From contig JABLYA010000001.1 in the NCBI GenBank assembly GCA_013177855.1, forward strand, positions 353,231 to 417,230: a stretch of DNA of 64,000 bases, given 5' to 3'. Made by a program: the position numbers and the translations under genes. The number at the start of each line of letters is the position of its first letter. Position 1 is the stretch's first letter. The stretch comes from Ignavibacteria bacterium. Lineage in GTDB: Bacteria > Bacteroidota > Ignavibacteria > Ch128b. A model generated the notes under the pieces. That model searched no databases, was not told the origin of the DNA, and saw only the letters and a program-made list of their open reading frames with translations. Below, piece after piece: positions 46,520-56,302 of the stretch.

Positions 46520-47503
46520 TTAGTTTAGTTTATATTTAAATAACAAGGGAATAAATTTTTTAAAATTCTCTTGATCTTCATCTCTCAATTGACTTAAAAC
46601 ATCACGCGGAGGAACATAAAATTTTTTCCATGGATCATCAACTACATAAACATTACGCTCGTCGTCAACGGTTATACTCTCAATTGCAGCGACATATTTA
46701 AATTTTTTATTTCCCGGCACAGGTAACTCAAGTTTGACCAAATCGCATTTTATAACATTATAATCTCTATCAAACACAATTTCAAAAAAGTGTTGTTGAT
46801 TTCTATCGATTCCATAGAGATGATAATCATCAATTGCATATAATCCGCAAATGGTATGAATACCAAGTTCTTTAGTCGAGATTTCTCTAACTAATTTTTT
46901 AGAATTTTTATCAACAACATATAACATAGTAGAATCCAAAAAGATTTGACCAAACTGAAATCCCTCAAATCCAAGAAACAATTTATTTTCAGAAATTCCT
47001 AAACCTTCGAAACCAATATTTTGATCTGTATATTTTGAAATTTTTGCCCAATCCGAAAATTCAATTTTGGTAATATCAATTATTTCATCACTAAATACAT
47101 CATCGTTCTTAAATCTAACTTGATAAATACCTACTTCGTTTTTGTAATTTAGACCATTACCCTCAATTGATATATAAACTCGATTAGTGAATTTATCATA
47201 AACAATTTCCTCAAAATCTTTCTTTTCGAATTTGTCTAAAAAATTTTCAACAGATTTTGAGAATTTAATTGTTTCGATATACAGCTTATTATTTTTGAGT
47301 TTTATTCTGTGAATTTTTCCAATGTCGTCACAAATCAAAAAGTACTTTGCATTATTTTTAGTCCCAATAAAAGTAATTCCAGAAGTCTGATCCGAATGTT
47401 TTTCGTTATCTTTTAACCAGATTGGATAATTTTCATCCAGAATAAGTTTTTCTGGACTTTGTGTAATGATTTGAAATAATAAAAGTATTAAAAAAATTCT
47501 CAT
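46520..47503 (-). CDS. Secreted beta-propeller (phytase-esterase/SdiA-regulated-like)
   Basis: 327 residues with an N-terminal signal MRIFLILLLFQIITQS. Repeated strands such as SGITFIGTKNNAKYFLICDD, DFEEIVYDKFTNRVYISIEG, NIGFEGLGISENKLFLGFEG and AAIESITVDDERNVYVVDD have the spacing and acidic residues of the esterase-like phytase / SdiA-regulated propellers, which bind calcium. Catalytic activity cannot be claimed. It is followed by the M20 dipeptidase after ten bases. Confidence 0.65.
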   Translation of the reverse strand: MRIFLILLLFQIITQSPEKLILDENYPIWLKDNEKHSDQTSGITFIGTKNNAKYFLICDDIGKIHRIKLKNNKLYIETIKFSKSVENFLDKFEKKDFEEIVYDKFTNRVYISIEGNGLNYKNEVGIYQVRFKNDDVFSDEIIDITKIEFSDWAKISKYTDQNIGFEGLGISENKLFLGFEGFQFGQIFLDSTMLYVVDKNSKKLVREISTKELGIHTICGLYAIDDYHLYGIDRNQQHFFEIVFDRDYNVIKCDLVKLELPVPGNKKFKYVAAIESITVDDERNVYVVDDPWKKFYVPPRDVLSQLRDEDQENFKKFIPLLFKYKLN

Positions 47504-47842
47504 ATCGAAACTAATTTACAAAGAAAGGGTTTTGTATCCAATATAAATTCTAATGTCTTGATCTAAACGTAAATAGGTAAATCAATCATTAAGCATTTTA
47601 AGTTTTAAACCTTTCACTCCTTCTAAATTAATTAAAAATATTTCTCCCCCTTTTTTATAATAATGATAATTTGAAGAATAAATTTGAGCCTTAAAGAAAC
47701 TCTGACAATCCAGTATAATTAAAAGCAAAGCCAAATCCGAGTTAAGAAAACCAAATTTTTAAGAATATATTACTTCCAATTGCTTCTTACATTTTAATTT
47801 CAATATAATTGCAGCAATCATTAAAAGAATTCGAGGAATTTA
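47504..47842. other. Intergenic region between divergent genes, no feature found
   Basis: 339 bases between the minus-strand propeller gene and the plus-strand phosphohexomutase. It must hold both promoters, but no clear -33/-7 pair was picked out. GAGGA lies just before the ATG at 47843. No repeat, RNA or extra open frame was seen. Confidence 0.5.
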
Positions 47843-49201
47843 ATGGCAACACTTATAAAAAGCATTTCAGGTATTCGTGGAATTGTGGGAGATGGAATTG
47901 ATCCGCAAAACCTTGTTAGATTTTCAGCGGCATTTGCTAAGTTTTGTAATTTCGGAAAAATCGTTGTCGGGCGAGATTCCAGAATTAGCGGAGAAGCTTT
48001 CTCAAGAATTGTTACTGGAACTTTGATGGCTTCTGGTTGCGATGTCATTGATATCGGCATTGTCCCTACTCCAACTGTTCAGATTTATGTCGAAGAATTA
48101 AAAGCATCTGGCGGAATTGTTCTATCCGCAAGTCACAATCCAAATGAATGGAATGCATTAAAGTTACTAAACTCTGAAGGGACATTTTTAAATCCTGGTC
48201 AAGCAAAAAAATTTCTTGAGATTGAGGAAAGTTACAATCCAGAATTCAAAAAATGGGATAAGTTTGGTAAGTATTACTTCATTGAGAAAGCTTATCAATT
48301 ACATATCGAGAAGATTTTAAATCTTGATATAATTAATGTTGATTTAATCAGGTCAAAAAAATTTAAAGTGTTAGTCGATTGTGTAAATGGTGCAGGTGTT
48401 AAAGTAGTTCCTGAATTGCTTGAACAGCTTGGTTGTGAGGTTACAAAAATTAATTGTGAAGAGACTGGAATTTTTCCGAGAAATCCAGAACCAGTTCCAG
48501 AGAATTTAATCGAAACAATTAAAGCAGCTAAAGCAGGGAATTTTGATTTGACAATTATAGTCGATCCCGATGTGGATAGACTTGTTCTGCTTCAAGAAAA
48601 TGGAGAACCATTTATCGAAGAGTATACGGTCGTACTTGCAACAGATTTTGTTCTAAATAAGAATAAAGGAAATGTTTGCGTAAATCTTTCTACCACAAAG
48701 GCAGTCGAGGATGTTGCAAAGAAATATGATTGCAATGTTTATCGAACACCTGTTGGTGAGATTAATGTTGTTGAGGGAATGAAAAAATATAATGCTGTAA
48801 TAGGTGGTGAAGGCAGTGGTGGAGTAATCTATCCAGCTTTTCATTATGGCCGCGATGCTTTGGTCGGGATTGTTTTTACACTTCAATATCTGGCAGAAAA
48901 GAACAAAAAACTTTCTGAAGTAAAAAACGAGCTTCCATCATATTTCATTTTAAAAGATAAATTCCAAACCGAAGGAATTGCATCAGAAAATTTAATTGAA
49001 AAATTCAAAGCTCATTTTGCGAAAAATAAAATAAATGAAGCCGATGGATTGAGAATAGATTTTGAAGATCACTGGATTCATTTAAGAAAGTCGAATACCG
49101 AACCTATCATTCGTTTAATTGTTGAAGCGAGAAGTCAGAAGCTTGCAAAGGAATTAATGGATAATTATAAAAATTTACTTAGAACATTTATAAATCAATG
49201 A
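47843..49201 (+). CDS. glmM: Phosphohexomutase, phosphoglucosamine-mutase-like
   Basis: 452 residues, alpha-D-phosphohexomutase family. The phosphoserine loop is LSASHNPNEWNALKLL (Ser near residue 95), the metal loop is IVDPDVDRLVLL, the sugar-binding loop is GGEGSGGVIYP, and the phosphate loop is RKSNTEPIIRLIVEA. The GEGSGG/KSNTEP combination resembles GlmM and archaeal-type phosphoglucosamine or phosphomannomutases; GlmM is the best guess, but PMM/PGM activity is possible. It overlaps the convergent DUF58 gene by seven bases. Confidence 0.85.
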   Translation: MATLIKSISGIRGIVGDGIDPQNLVRFSAAFAKFCNFGKIVVGRDSRISGEAFSRIVTGTLMASGCDVIDIGIVPTPTVQIYVEELKASGGIVLSASHNPNEWNALKLLNSEGTFLNPGQAKKFLEIEESYNPEFKKWDKFGKYYFIEKAYQLHIEKILNLDIINVDLIRSKKFKVLVDCVNGAGVKVVPELLEQLGCEVTKINCEETGIFPRNPEPVPENLIETIKAAKAGNFDLTIIVDPDVDRLVLLQENGEPFIEEYTVVLATDFVLNKNKGNVCVNLSTTKAVEDVAKKYDCNVYRTPVGEINVVEGMKKYNAVIGGEGSGGVIYPAFHYGRDALVGIVFTLQYLAEKNKKLSEVKNELPSYFILKDKFQTEGIASENLIEKFKAHFAKNKINEADGLRIDFEDHWIHLRKSNTEPIIRLIVEARSQKLAKELMDNYKNLLRTFINQ

Positions 49202-50097
49202 AGTCTTTTTCGTTTTTTAAGAAAAGCAAGCAATGCTTTGTCGAAAGGTTCATTTGTAATGATTAGATTATGATCGATTTGATGATTAAGTAGTCTTCTC
49301 TTTAATGAATTAATAAATTCTTTAACCAGTTCGTTGTATGAGGCTTTGATCTGGAAAGGTTGAGTAAGAAGTTCTTCTTGAGATTCAAGATCTTTAAAAA
49401 TTGCATCTCGACTGAAAGCGAAATTGATCTCCTGCTCATCAAGTATTTGAAAAGAGACAACTTCATTTTGCTTAAAGCGAAATTTTTTCATTGCTGATTC
49501 AATTTTATTAAGATCATCAAGGAAGTCAGAAATAACTACTATCAAACCTCTTTTTTTAATTTTCTCTGCCACCTGCCCCAAACATCCAGCTGTTTCCGTC
49601 TTACCTTCAGTGCTAGCGTTTATAAGAGATTTATAAATTTCGAATAAATTTATTTTAGAAGCGCGTGGTTCAATTATCTTTTGAATTTTATCAGAATAAA
49701 GCACAAGACCAACTGCATCTTTCTGGTCAAAGAGTAAATATGAAATTGCTGCAGCAAGTGTAATTGCATATTGAAATTTTGTAATCCCTTTACTTGTGAA
49801 TTCCATCGATTTACTGCAGTCAACAAGAACATAACATTTTAGATTTGTTTCTTCTTCATATTGTTTGATGAAAAAACGATCTGTTTTACCATAGACTTTC
49901 CAATCGATTCTTGAGATTTCATCTCCTGGCAAATAAGGTCTATGCTCTGAAAATTCAACACTAAAACCATGATAAGGACTTCGATGCAACCCGATTAAAA
50001 ATCCTTCTACAATATATCTGGCTCGTAAATCAAGACTTGAAATTTTTGTAATAATTTTAGGATCAAGTAATTGACGATAGTCAGTTCGATATTTCAT
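49195..50097 (-). CDS. DUF58 protein with von Willebrand-type fold
   Basis: 300 residues. FSEHRPYLPGDEISRIDWKVYGKTDRFFIKQYEEETNLKCYVLVDCSKSMEF holds the DUF58 signature and a metal-ion-dependent adhesion-like DxSxS motif. These proteins usually work with a MoxR AAA ATPase, which is not in the window. Four-base overlap with the TPR lipoprotein upstream. Last gene of a minus-strand envelope run. Confidence 0.9.
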   Translation of the reverse strand: MKYRTDYRQLLDPKIITKISSLDLRARYIVEGFLIGLHRSPYHGFSVEFSEHRPYLPGDEISRIDWKVYGKTDRFFIKQYEEETNLKCYVLVDCSKSMEFTSKGITKFQYAITLAAAISYLLFDQKDAVGLVLYSDKIQKIIEPRASKINLFEIYKSLINASTEGKTETAGCLGQVAEKIKKRGLIVVISDFLDDLNKIESAMKKFRFKQNEVVSFQILDEQEINFAFSRDAIFKDLESQEELLTQPFQIKASYNELVKEFINSLKRRLLNHQIDHNLIITNEPFDKALLAFLKKRKRLH

Positions 50098-50624
50098 TTA
50101 GATTTGCCTTTATCTCCTAAATCGACACCTTTTTCTTTCAAAATTTCTTCAGGTGATTTGCCAAGATTATCAAGCTCTACCTTCACTGACGATGCAAGTT
50201 CGTGATCGGGATAAGCTTTTAGAAATTTTTTATAGTAATATTCTGCCCTTTTATAATCTTTCAGATTCTCAGCACAAATGAATCCAGCCATAAAAATAGC
50301 TTCGGGGGTCTTTTGATTGTTGGGGAATTTTTCAATTAATTCATTGTAATATGCAAGTGCCTGTTCATAATTTTTTATTTTTTGAATTGAGTCACCTTCA
50401 AGTGTTTGGTATAGTGAAGCGAGCGTAAAGAAAGCATCGGGCGCAAATTCTGAATAGGGATTTTTTGTAACTAATTTTTCTAAATTTTCAATTGCTGCTT
50501 GAGTATTTCCGTTTTTAATGTCTTCGAGCGCGGTTTTGTAAATTCCTTCTTCTTTCTGTTTTTCACAACCAAAAAGATTAAAAACCATTATAAAAACGAT
50601 TAGCATTTTCAAAATATTTTTCAT
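50094..50624 (-). CDS. TPR lipoprotein
   Basis: 176 residues. The lipobox FNLFGC at Cys20 marks a lipoprotein. Residues 30-150 are tetratricopeptide repeats (NGNTQAAIENLEKLVTKNPYSEFAPDAFFTLASLYQ, YKRAEYYYKKFLKAYPDHELASSVKVELDNLG), similar to YbgF/BamD-type periplasmic scaffolds. Neighbours (barrel fusion, PEGA and PQQ proteins) also point to envelope work. Confidence 0.82.
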   Translation of the reverse strand: MKNILKMLIVFIMVFNLFGCEKQKEEGIYKTALEDIKNGNTQAAIENLEKLVTKNPYSEFAPDAFFTLASLYQTLEGDSIQKIKNYEQALAYYNELIEKFPNNQKTPEAIFMAGFICAENLKDYKRAEYYYKKFLKAYPDHELASSVKVELDNLGKSPEEILKEKGVDLGDKGKSK

Positions 50625-50640
50625 TTAGAAGTCTCCTGAT

Positions 50641-51366
50641 TTATTCCTGCAATAATAAGTACACAAAAATACCAAAACTTATTTCCATACCAATGGTAAA
50701 AATTCCCGAATATCGATCATAAACTTTAACTTTTCGTAGATCTTCATCACTTCTATCTAACTTGTAGAAAAATTTATTTGCAAGCTGCTTAGTATATGCA
50801 GCCAGCGCTCCACTTATAATTGTAGAAGTTAAGGCAATATATTTATAATCAAATACGAATGATGGCTTTTCAAATTTTTCCTTTTCGAGGTTGATGAAAA
50901 AATCGTAATTATAAAAATCGCTAATATCTTCTTGATGCACTTTATAACCATTTTTTCTCAACTCAAGAAGTGTCGGTTTAAAAAGTAATTTGAGATTTAG
51001 AGGAGTTGCTCCGAAATACAATGAATCAAAATAAACCTGAGCGTCATCTGGATTACTCCGAACATTTACAAAGTAAAAACTATCTAAACGAATAATTAGA
51101 TCAGCGTTGAGATAAACAATTTTCTTAAAAATGTTTTTAATCGGTTCATCTTCTAAAATATATGCCTCAATCTTATAAACATCAGTTTGAAGTAATGTAT
51201 CAAAATATAAGTGTGTACCGAACGAGAAATCGTTTAGAAATAACTCAAATGGTTTTTCCGCAATGATTTGTAATCTGTGCTTTTCTGTCTGTGAAAACCC
51301 GGCAGAAATAAAAATTAACAGAACTAATAAAGCTTTAATTAGAAAGTGCAATAACTTTTTTATCAT
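50641..51366 (-). CDS. PEGA-domain envelope protein
   Basis: About 241 residues from the ATG at 51366 (a TTG 12 bases earlier is possible). A signal peptide or first helix comes first (FLIKALLVLLIFISAGFSQ). The middle contains a PEGA-type repeat: FYFVNVRSNPDDAQVYFDSLYFGATPLNLKLLFKPTLLELRKNGYKVHQEDI. There is a hydrophobic segment near 180-198 and another at the C-terminus. It overlaps the PQQ-propeller gene by about 32 bases. Role unknown, probably a surface or periplasmic anchor. Confidence 0.7.
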   Translation of the reverse strand: MIKKLLHFLIKALLVLLIFISAGFSQTEKHRLQIIAEKPFELFLNDFSFGTHLYFDTLLQTDVYKIEAYILEDEPIKNIFKKIVYLNADLIIRLDSFYFVNVRSNPDDAQVYFDSLYFGATPLNLKLLFKPTLLELRKNGYKVHQEDISDFYNYDFFINLEKEKFEKPSFVFDYKYIALTSTIISGALAAYTKQLANKFFYKLDRSDEDLRKVKVYDRYSGIFTIGMEISFGIFVYLLLQE

Positions 51367-52468
51367 CACATCCAACAATAATTTTTTTATCTACAAAAAC
51401 TGGAGATAATTTTACTCTGCCCTCCATCTCTATTTCTTGTAAAATTTCTCCCTTTGACTTATCGAGAACTAAAATTTTTTTGTGAACATTAGGAACTATT
51501 AACTTATCTCCTGCTATTAAAATTGAATTATTGATCAACCCACCATAATTTTTCTTCCATTTTATTTCACCATTTAATCTACTTAGACAAAAAATATTTC
51601 CAGATAAATCTCCAATAAAAATATTTTCATCATCTATTGATGCAAGAGATTTGAATGAACTTCCTACTTTTTTCTGAAAAAGAACTCGCCCTGATTTATC
51701 GACACAATAAAGATATCCTTTATCGTCACCAAAATATACTCTTGAGTCCTTAATCGTAAAACCAGAGTTAATTGAACCCTGAGCGACAAATGATGAGATT
51801 ATCTTCCCATCCTTCGACACAAAATATACTTTCCCCGATAAGGTTCCTGCGACAATAAAATCTTTTGTTAAGGCAATGTGGGAATTTATTGATGAACTTA
51901 AATCAAGTTTCCATTCAATGTTATAATCTTTATCAAATTTGTAAAGCAATCCATTTGTAGTTACCAGATATAATTTTTCTTCTTCAAGAATAGGATCTTT
52001 TTCAACCGAACCGTCCAAAGTTATTCTCTTTTTTTCATCGCCCTGGATCAAATTGTAAATCAATAAAAACGATTTTTTATCTTTTGAACCCGCTACAGGA
52101 ATAATTAATTCATTCTCTTTCACCAGTATTGAAGTAAGGATGGGTTGTTTGTAATTCATATAATTTTTGATAATGCCTGTCTTCAAATCAATTTTGTAAA
52201 CATACCCTTTCGTATCTCCAACAAATATTGATCCATCCATCACAGTAACTGATGAGTAATTCAAACCAGATTTGAGTTCAGTTTTAAATAGAACTTTTAA
52301 AGGCAGATTTATTGAATCCTGAATGAAAAAAACTCTCTCAGGTGTTTGACCAAACATTATCCAGGAATTTTCATTCTTTAAATAATTATTCAAAATAATT
52401 CTCTTACCGCATGAAAACAGAAATACTAAAGCAAACAATATTGAGATTTTCTTAACAACAATTTTCAT
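51335..52468 (-). CDS. PQQ-like beta-propeller lipoprotein
   Basis: 377 residues. Lipobox VFLFSC at Cys20. Eight-bladed propeller character: repeated stretches such as GSIFVGDTKGYVYKIDLKTG, LYLVTTNGLLYKFDKD, RVYFGDDKGYLYCVDKSG, NIFIGDLSGNIFCLSRLNGEIKWKKNYGG match PQQ/quinoprotein and BamB-type blades. With the barrel fusion directly upstream (one-base overlap) it may help that protein at the outer membrane, as BamB does for BamA; this is inference. Confidence 0.8.
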   Translation of the reverse strand: MKIVVKKISILFALVFLFSCGKRIILNNYLKNENSWIMFGQTPERVFFIQDSINLPLKVLFKTELKSGLNYSSVTVMDGSIFVGDTKGYVYKIDLKTGIIKNYMNYKQPILTSILVKENELIIPVAGSKDKKSFLLIYNLIQGDEKKRITLDGSVEKDPILEEEKLYLVTTNGLLYKFDKDYNIEWKLDLSSSINSHIALTKDFIVAGTLSGKVYFVSKDGKIISSFVAQGSINSGFTIKDSRVYFGDDKGYLYCVDKSGRVLFQKKVGSSFKSLASIDDENIFIGDLSGNIFCLSRLNGEIKWKKNYGGLINNSILIAGDKLIVPNVHKKILVLDKSKGEILQEIEMEGRVKLSPVFVDKKIIVGCDDKKVIALSN

Positions 52469-55305
52469 TAAAAATCCCAGCCAAAGAAAAATTGATAAAA
52501 GAGACGATCTTGAAATCGTCTGAAACCGTCTTCAATTCTCTTTCCAATATCGTAACGCAAAACGAGTACTCCAAACAAATTCATCCTTACACCAAATCCA
52601 ACACTCCCTAAAGTTTGGTTATACTTTATATCCCAGGCATTTCCCATATCAAAGAATGCTGCACCTCTAAATTCAAATAAATTCATAGTGAGAAATGGAA
52701 ATTTAATTGTAATTTGATCAACTAATGGAAATCTTAGTTCAAAAGATGTAAGCCATAATTTTTCGCCTCGAATTGACCAACGCGGATAACCTCTTAGGTC
52801 CCAATTGCCGCCCATAAAAAATCTTCTTGCTTCTCTTCCTTCATTAAAGAAAAACTGAAACCTTGTTGCAAATGCGCTTTTCAAGCCAAGTCGTAAATAA
52901 TAACGATAATCCAGCATAAAACTGTAATAATTTACATTTGAAAATTTGATATCATTTGTCTGCCCAAGCAAAATCATAAATCTTGAACCATCAATTGGTC
53001 CGGAAGAAGCCCAAAGGCTGTTATCAAATACATAAGAAATTGAATTAGTGAGAAGCAAAGCTTTGCGACTCTTGGTAGTAAAGAAAACTTCCTTGTCTGA
53101 ATTTGCCAGTGAGATACTCGCTTCAAGTCTGCGGAAAAAAGAGAATGGATAGCTTAAAGCAAAATAAGCACCAAAACTTCTTTCGTAGAAATATTCATCT
53201 GAATCTCTGATATCATATCTTCGTCCTGAAAAATGAAAAACACCAAAGGCGTAATTAACTTTCTGAGATAGTGAAATTTTTGAGATTGCGACATTAAAAC
53301 TCTTCAGAAATTCATCACGACTTTGAGCCGTGTTGAAAATTAAAAACTGATAATGATCATCACTCAATAAGTCGCTGATTGAAAATAGTGCACCGCCGCT
53401 TGTTCCATAAACTGGATTAGTTGTTATATGACTTTGGGCAAAATCTAAATTATATTCTCTTTCATATTTTATTCTTTCTCTGACTTTTATTCCATCAATA
53501 CCCTTTGCCACCCAATTCAGTCTTAAAGAATCAGCCGATTTATTCTTCGACTGATTGATTTTCTTTATCTCTTCATAAGCATCGTTGATCTTATAAATTT
53601 GAAAACTAAAATTTTCAAAAGCACAGAAATAAATTGAACTATCGACTATCACTGGATCATACACATTGGAAGTAAAAGAAGTAACTTTTTGCATTTTATC
53701 TTCAAAGTAAAGCTCATCATCTTTCTTAATTACATTAATCATCCAGATATTTGAGACTTTGTCAATGTTAGAGGTGAAAAATAATTTAGATCCATCTTCA
53801 GAAAAAACAGGGTATGTTTGATCAAAATCGAGAGAGGTGACTTTGAAAATTCTAAGATCTGATATTCTCAAAAGAAATAGATTGTAGAAAAATTTACCAT
53901 CTTTTGAAGTTCTATCAGAACTAAATACAACATAATTGTTATCAATATATAAGGATGGATTGCGATCATCATAATAATCATTAGTTAACCGAATCAAATT
54001 ATCTCTATCAATTTCATAGACATATAAATCACGGTAACCTTTCAAATCAATGCCGCTGAACACAACCCGATTTCCATCTTTTGAAAATTTTGGATTTGAA
54101 ATACTTAAAATATGTTCAAAGGATTTTGAAATTGAAATCTTATTTTCTTTTAGAGTATAGAAATTCAAACGATCTCTTCCCTTTGATTTAGATGAAAAAA
54201 CAATCACTCCATTTTTTGATACATCAATGCTGCTTCTAAAAAGATGAAATGATTCAAATTCATCTGATTTTTCACCTTGAATTATCAACTCAGGTTTTGA
54301 GAAACCTTTACCTTCTAATTTTAAACGATAAATAGACGAGTATCCATCTCGATTTGCAAGAAATATTAAATACTCATCATTTTTATCTTTGAAATAAACA
54401 GGACTGAAGTTAAAACCAAAATCTGTAATTTTATTTGAAGCATAACCGGGCAGGTCATTTTCTCCAACAACTGGTAGATATTTTTTTTGAAGATAGTATT
54501 TCCATTCTTTATCAAATTCTGAATAATCAACACCGAGTGTGACTTTCCAAATATCTTCAAAATTGTTTGATTTCCAGAAATTTTCTAAAAGCAGTAGTAT
54601 TTTATCTTCACCATATTTTTCAGCGACAAATTCAAGAATTTTTTGACCAACTTTGTACATTAGAAAAGTACCCGAGATTCTATCAATATCTTTTAAACCG
54701 ACAATGTAACCATTCAAAACAGCATCTCTCAAAATCATTTCAGCTTGATCATCCCATTCAGTTGACCAGAACTCTGCCAATCCTTCAACAAACCAGAGTG
54801 GAGGCAACAAATCGGAAGTGATTCGAAAATCGGTCTGAATTCTCCGCACTTTATTAGTCATAAAAACATGAACAAGCTCATGTTTTATAACATGTTTAAA
54901 TTGTCTCAAAGAGCCATCAAAAGGAAGGACTACTCTTCCTTTCATGAATTCAAAAAATCCACCAACACCTTCAGGAAGAAGTCCAGGCGTTGTGTTTGTT
55001 TGCTCAAAATGAAGATGAGTATTGTAAAAGATGAGAGGAATTCTTTGAAGGACGATGTGATTAAATTTTACTTTTAGATTTTCATAAGATTCTTCAGCGT
55101 ATCTCGCTCCAATCTCTGCGATCTCAGTGAATTCAGGATAGTAATAAATATCAAAATGTTCAGTTTTTATTACCTGCCAATTGAAAGTATCGTACTGAAC
55201 TTTATTCCTACCAAAATAGGTAAATTGAGCTTCAACACTTGCAGCAAAAATCAGAACAAGAGATAAAACCTCAATTAATTTTTGACAAAGCTTCTTTGAG
55301 AGCAT
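52468..55305 (-). CDS. HExxH peptidase / TolB-like propeller / outer-membrane barrel fusion
   Basis: 945 residues in three parts. (1) Signal peptide to about 26, then a peptidase MA-like domain with zinc motif HELVH (His142, Glu143, His146) and third ligand Glu174 in WFVEGLAEFW. (2) About 280-600, TolB/WD40-like blades (GVIVFSSKSKGRDRLNFY, PKFSKDGNRVVFSGIDLKGYRDLYVYEID, YPVFSEDGSKLFFTSNID). (3) About 640-945, beta-barrel strands ending GFGVRMNLFGVLVLRYDIG...FFFGWDF with terminal Phe, as in the BamA/TamA (D15) superfamily. A surface-exposed or periplasmic protease on a barrel is suggested. The gene overlaps both neighbours slightly. Confidence 0.85.
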   Translation of the reverse strand: MLSKKLCQKLIEVLSLVLIFAASVEAQFTYFGRNKVQYDTFNWQVIKTEHFDIYYYPEFTEIAEIGARYAEESYENLKVKFNHIVLQRIPLIFYNTHLHFEQTNTTPGLLPEGVGGFFEFMKGRVVLPFDGSLRQFKHVIKHELVHVFMTNKVRRIQTDFRITSDLLPPLWFVEGLAEFWSTEWDDQAEMILRDAVLNGYIVGLKDIDRISGTFLMYKVGQKILEFVAEKYGEDKILLLLENFWKSNNFEDIWKVTLGVDYSEFDKEWKYYLQKKYLPVVGENDLPGYASNKITDFGFNFSPVYFKDKNDEYLIFLANRDGYSSIYRLKLEGKGFSKPELIIQGEKSDEFESFHLFRSSIDVSKNGVIVFSSKSKGRDRLNFYTLKENKISISKSFEHILSISNPKFSKDGNRVVFSGIDLKGYRDLYVYEIDRDNLIRLTNDYYDDRNPSLYIDNNYVVFSSDRTSKDGKFFYNLFLLRISDLRIFKVTSLDFDQTYPVFSEDGSKLFFTSNIDKVSNIWMINVIKKDDELYFEDKMQKVTSFTSNVYDPVIVDSSIYFCAFENFSFQIYKINDAYEEIKKINQSKNKSADSLRLNWVAKGIDGIKVRERIKYEREYNLDFAQSHITTNPVYGTSGGALFSISDLLSDDHYQFLIFNTAQSRDEFLKSFNVAISKISLSQKVNYAFGVFHFSGRRYDIRDSDEYFYERSFGAYFALSYPFSFFRRLEASISLANSDKEVFFTTKSRKALLLTNSISYVFDNSLWASSGPIDGSRFMILLGQTNDIKFSNVNYYSFMLDYRYYLRLGLKSAFATRFQFFFNEGREARRFFMGGNWDLRGYPRWSIRGEKLWLTSFELRFPLVDQITIKFPFLTMNLFEFRGAAFFDMGNAWDIKYNQTLGSVGFGVRMNLFGVLVLRYDIGKRIEDGFRRFQDRLFYQFFFGWDF

Positions 55306-56302
55306 TTATATTCTTGATTGGTGTTGGATCGACCTTTCTCATTACTGCAAGAAAGAAACTGACCCAGTCAACGAAATAAATTAAATCAAAAACTCTTAGA
55401 TAAAATTTCTGTTCTTCACTTTTTAGCCTTAGAATTTCAACCTTAACTTCACTTAAAATATCTCTGGTTATATCAAATCTCAGTTTATTTCTTGGATGGT
55501 CATTTTCATCAATCATCTGAATTAGAATTGCAGGGAAAAACTTTTCATCAAATTTTTCCCAGGCAATAATTTCATTGTGATTAAGTTCTGGAATAATTCC
55601 TGAATAAGCTAAAACCTTAGAATTTTCAGCAAGTTGTGATCTAAATCTAACATTAAGTGACTGCAATAATTCGGTTGAGTGAATAACTGGAAATTTTCCA
55701 ATCAACTTTGTGGCAAATTCGTAAGGTGAGCCATTTTCTGTAGAATAAGTCTCTGATTTGTTTTTGAGCAGATTAATTACATTTTCATAAAAACCATTTT
55801 CAAAAAATATAAATCCACTCTCTTCAAGAAATTTAATTAATGTGGTTAACATCAAACCAATTGCACATCTCGGCTGATAACCGCTTTCAACTTCAAGATG
55901 CAAGAGATTATGCGATAATGCTTTGTCTTTTAATTTTCCGCCTGAGCTAATCGTTACTACTTTACAATTCTTTGCAATTGCTTCATCAAAACTTGATAAA
56001 GTTTCTTCGGTATTTCCAGAATAACTACATGCGATAACGAGTGTATTTTCATCTGCAAATTTTGGAAGATTATAATTCCTATTGACAATAAAAGGAATTG
56101 AAAGTTGATCTTGAAAAAGAGTAAATACAACATCTCCTGAAATAGCAGAACCGCCCAAACCCGTTACAATTATTTTCTCGATTCTCGAATAGATAGTTTT
56201 ATCAATCTCTAATTTTTTATCAGCGACCGACTGAACCTGTTTGTAATAATTTTTAAGGACATTAAACATATCTCCAGAATCATATTGCTTATAAGGATTC
56301 AT
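55271..56302 (-). CDS. Bifunctional phosphoglucose/phosphomannose isomerase
   Basis: 343 residues from ATG 56302 with AAAGGTGA upstream; a GTG nine bases earlier is less likely. SIS-fold: VTGLGGSAISGDVVF, VIACSYSGNTEETLSSFDEA, VTISSGGKLKDKA, and the substrate loop PELNHNEIIAWE with catalytic His. It interconverts glucose-6-P, mannose-6-P and fructose-6-P. It overlaps the barrel fusion (35 bases) and enzyme I (14 bases), so these genes are one transcript. Confidence 0.9.
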   Translation of the reverse strand: MNPYKQYDSGDMFNVLKNYYKQVQSVADKKLEIDKTIYSRIEKIIVTGLGGSAISGDVVFTLFQDQLSIPFIVNRNYNLPKFADENTLVIACSYSGNTEETLSSFDEAIAKNCKVVTISSGGKLKDKALSHNLLHLEVESGYQPRCAIGLMLTTLIKFLEESGFIFFENGFYENVINLLKNKSETYSTENGSPYEFATKLIGKFPVIHSTELLQSLNVRFRSQLAENSKVLAYSGIIPELNHNEIIAWEKFDEKFFPAILIQMIDENDHPRNKLRFDITRDILSEVKVEILRLKSEEQKFYLRVFDLIYFVDWVSFFLAVMRKVDPTPIKNINALKEALSKIN

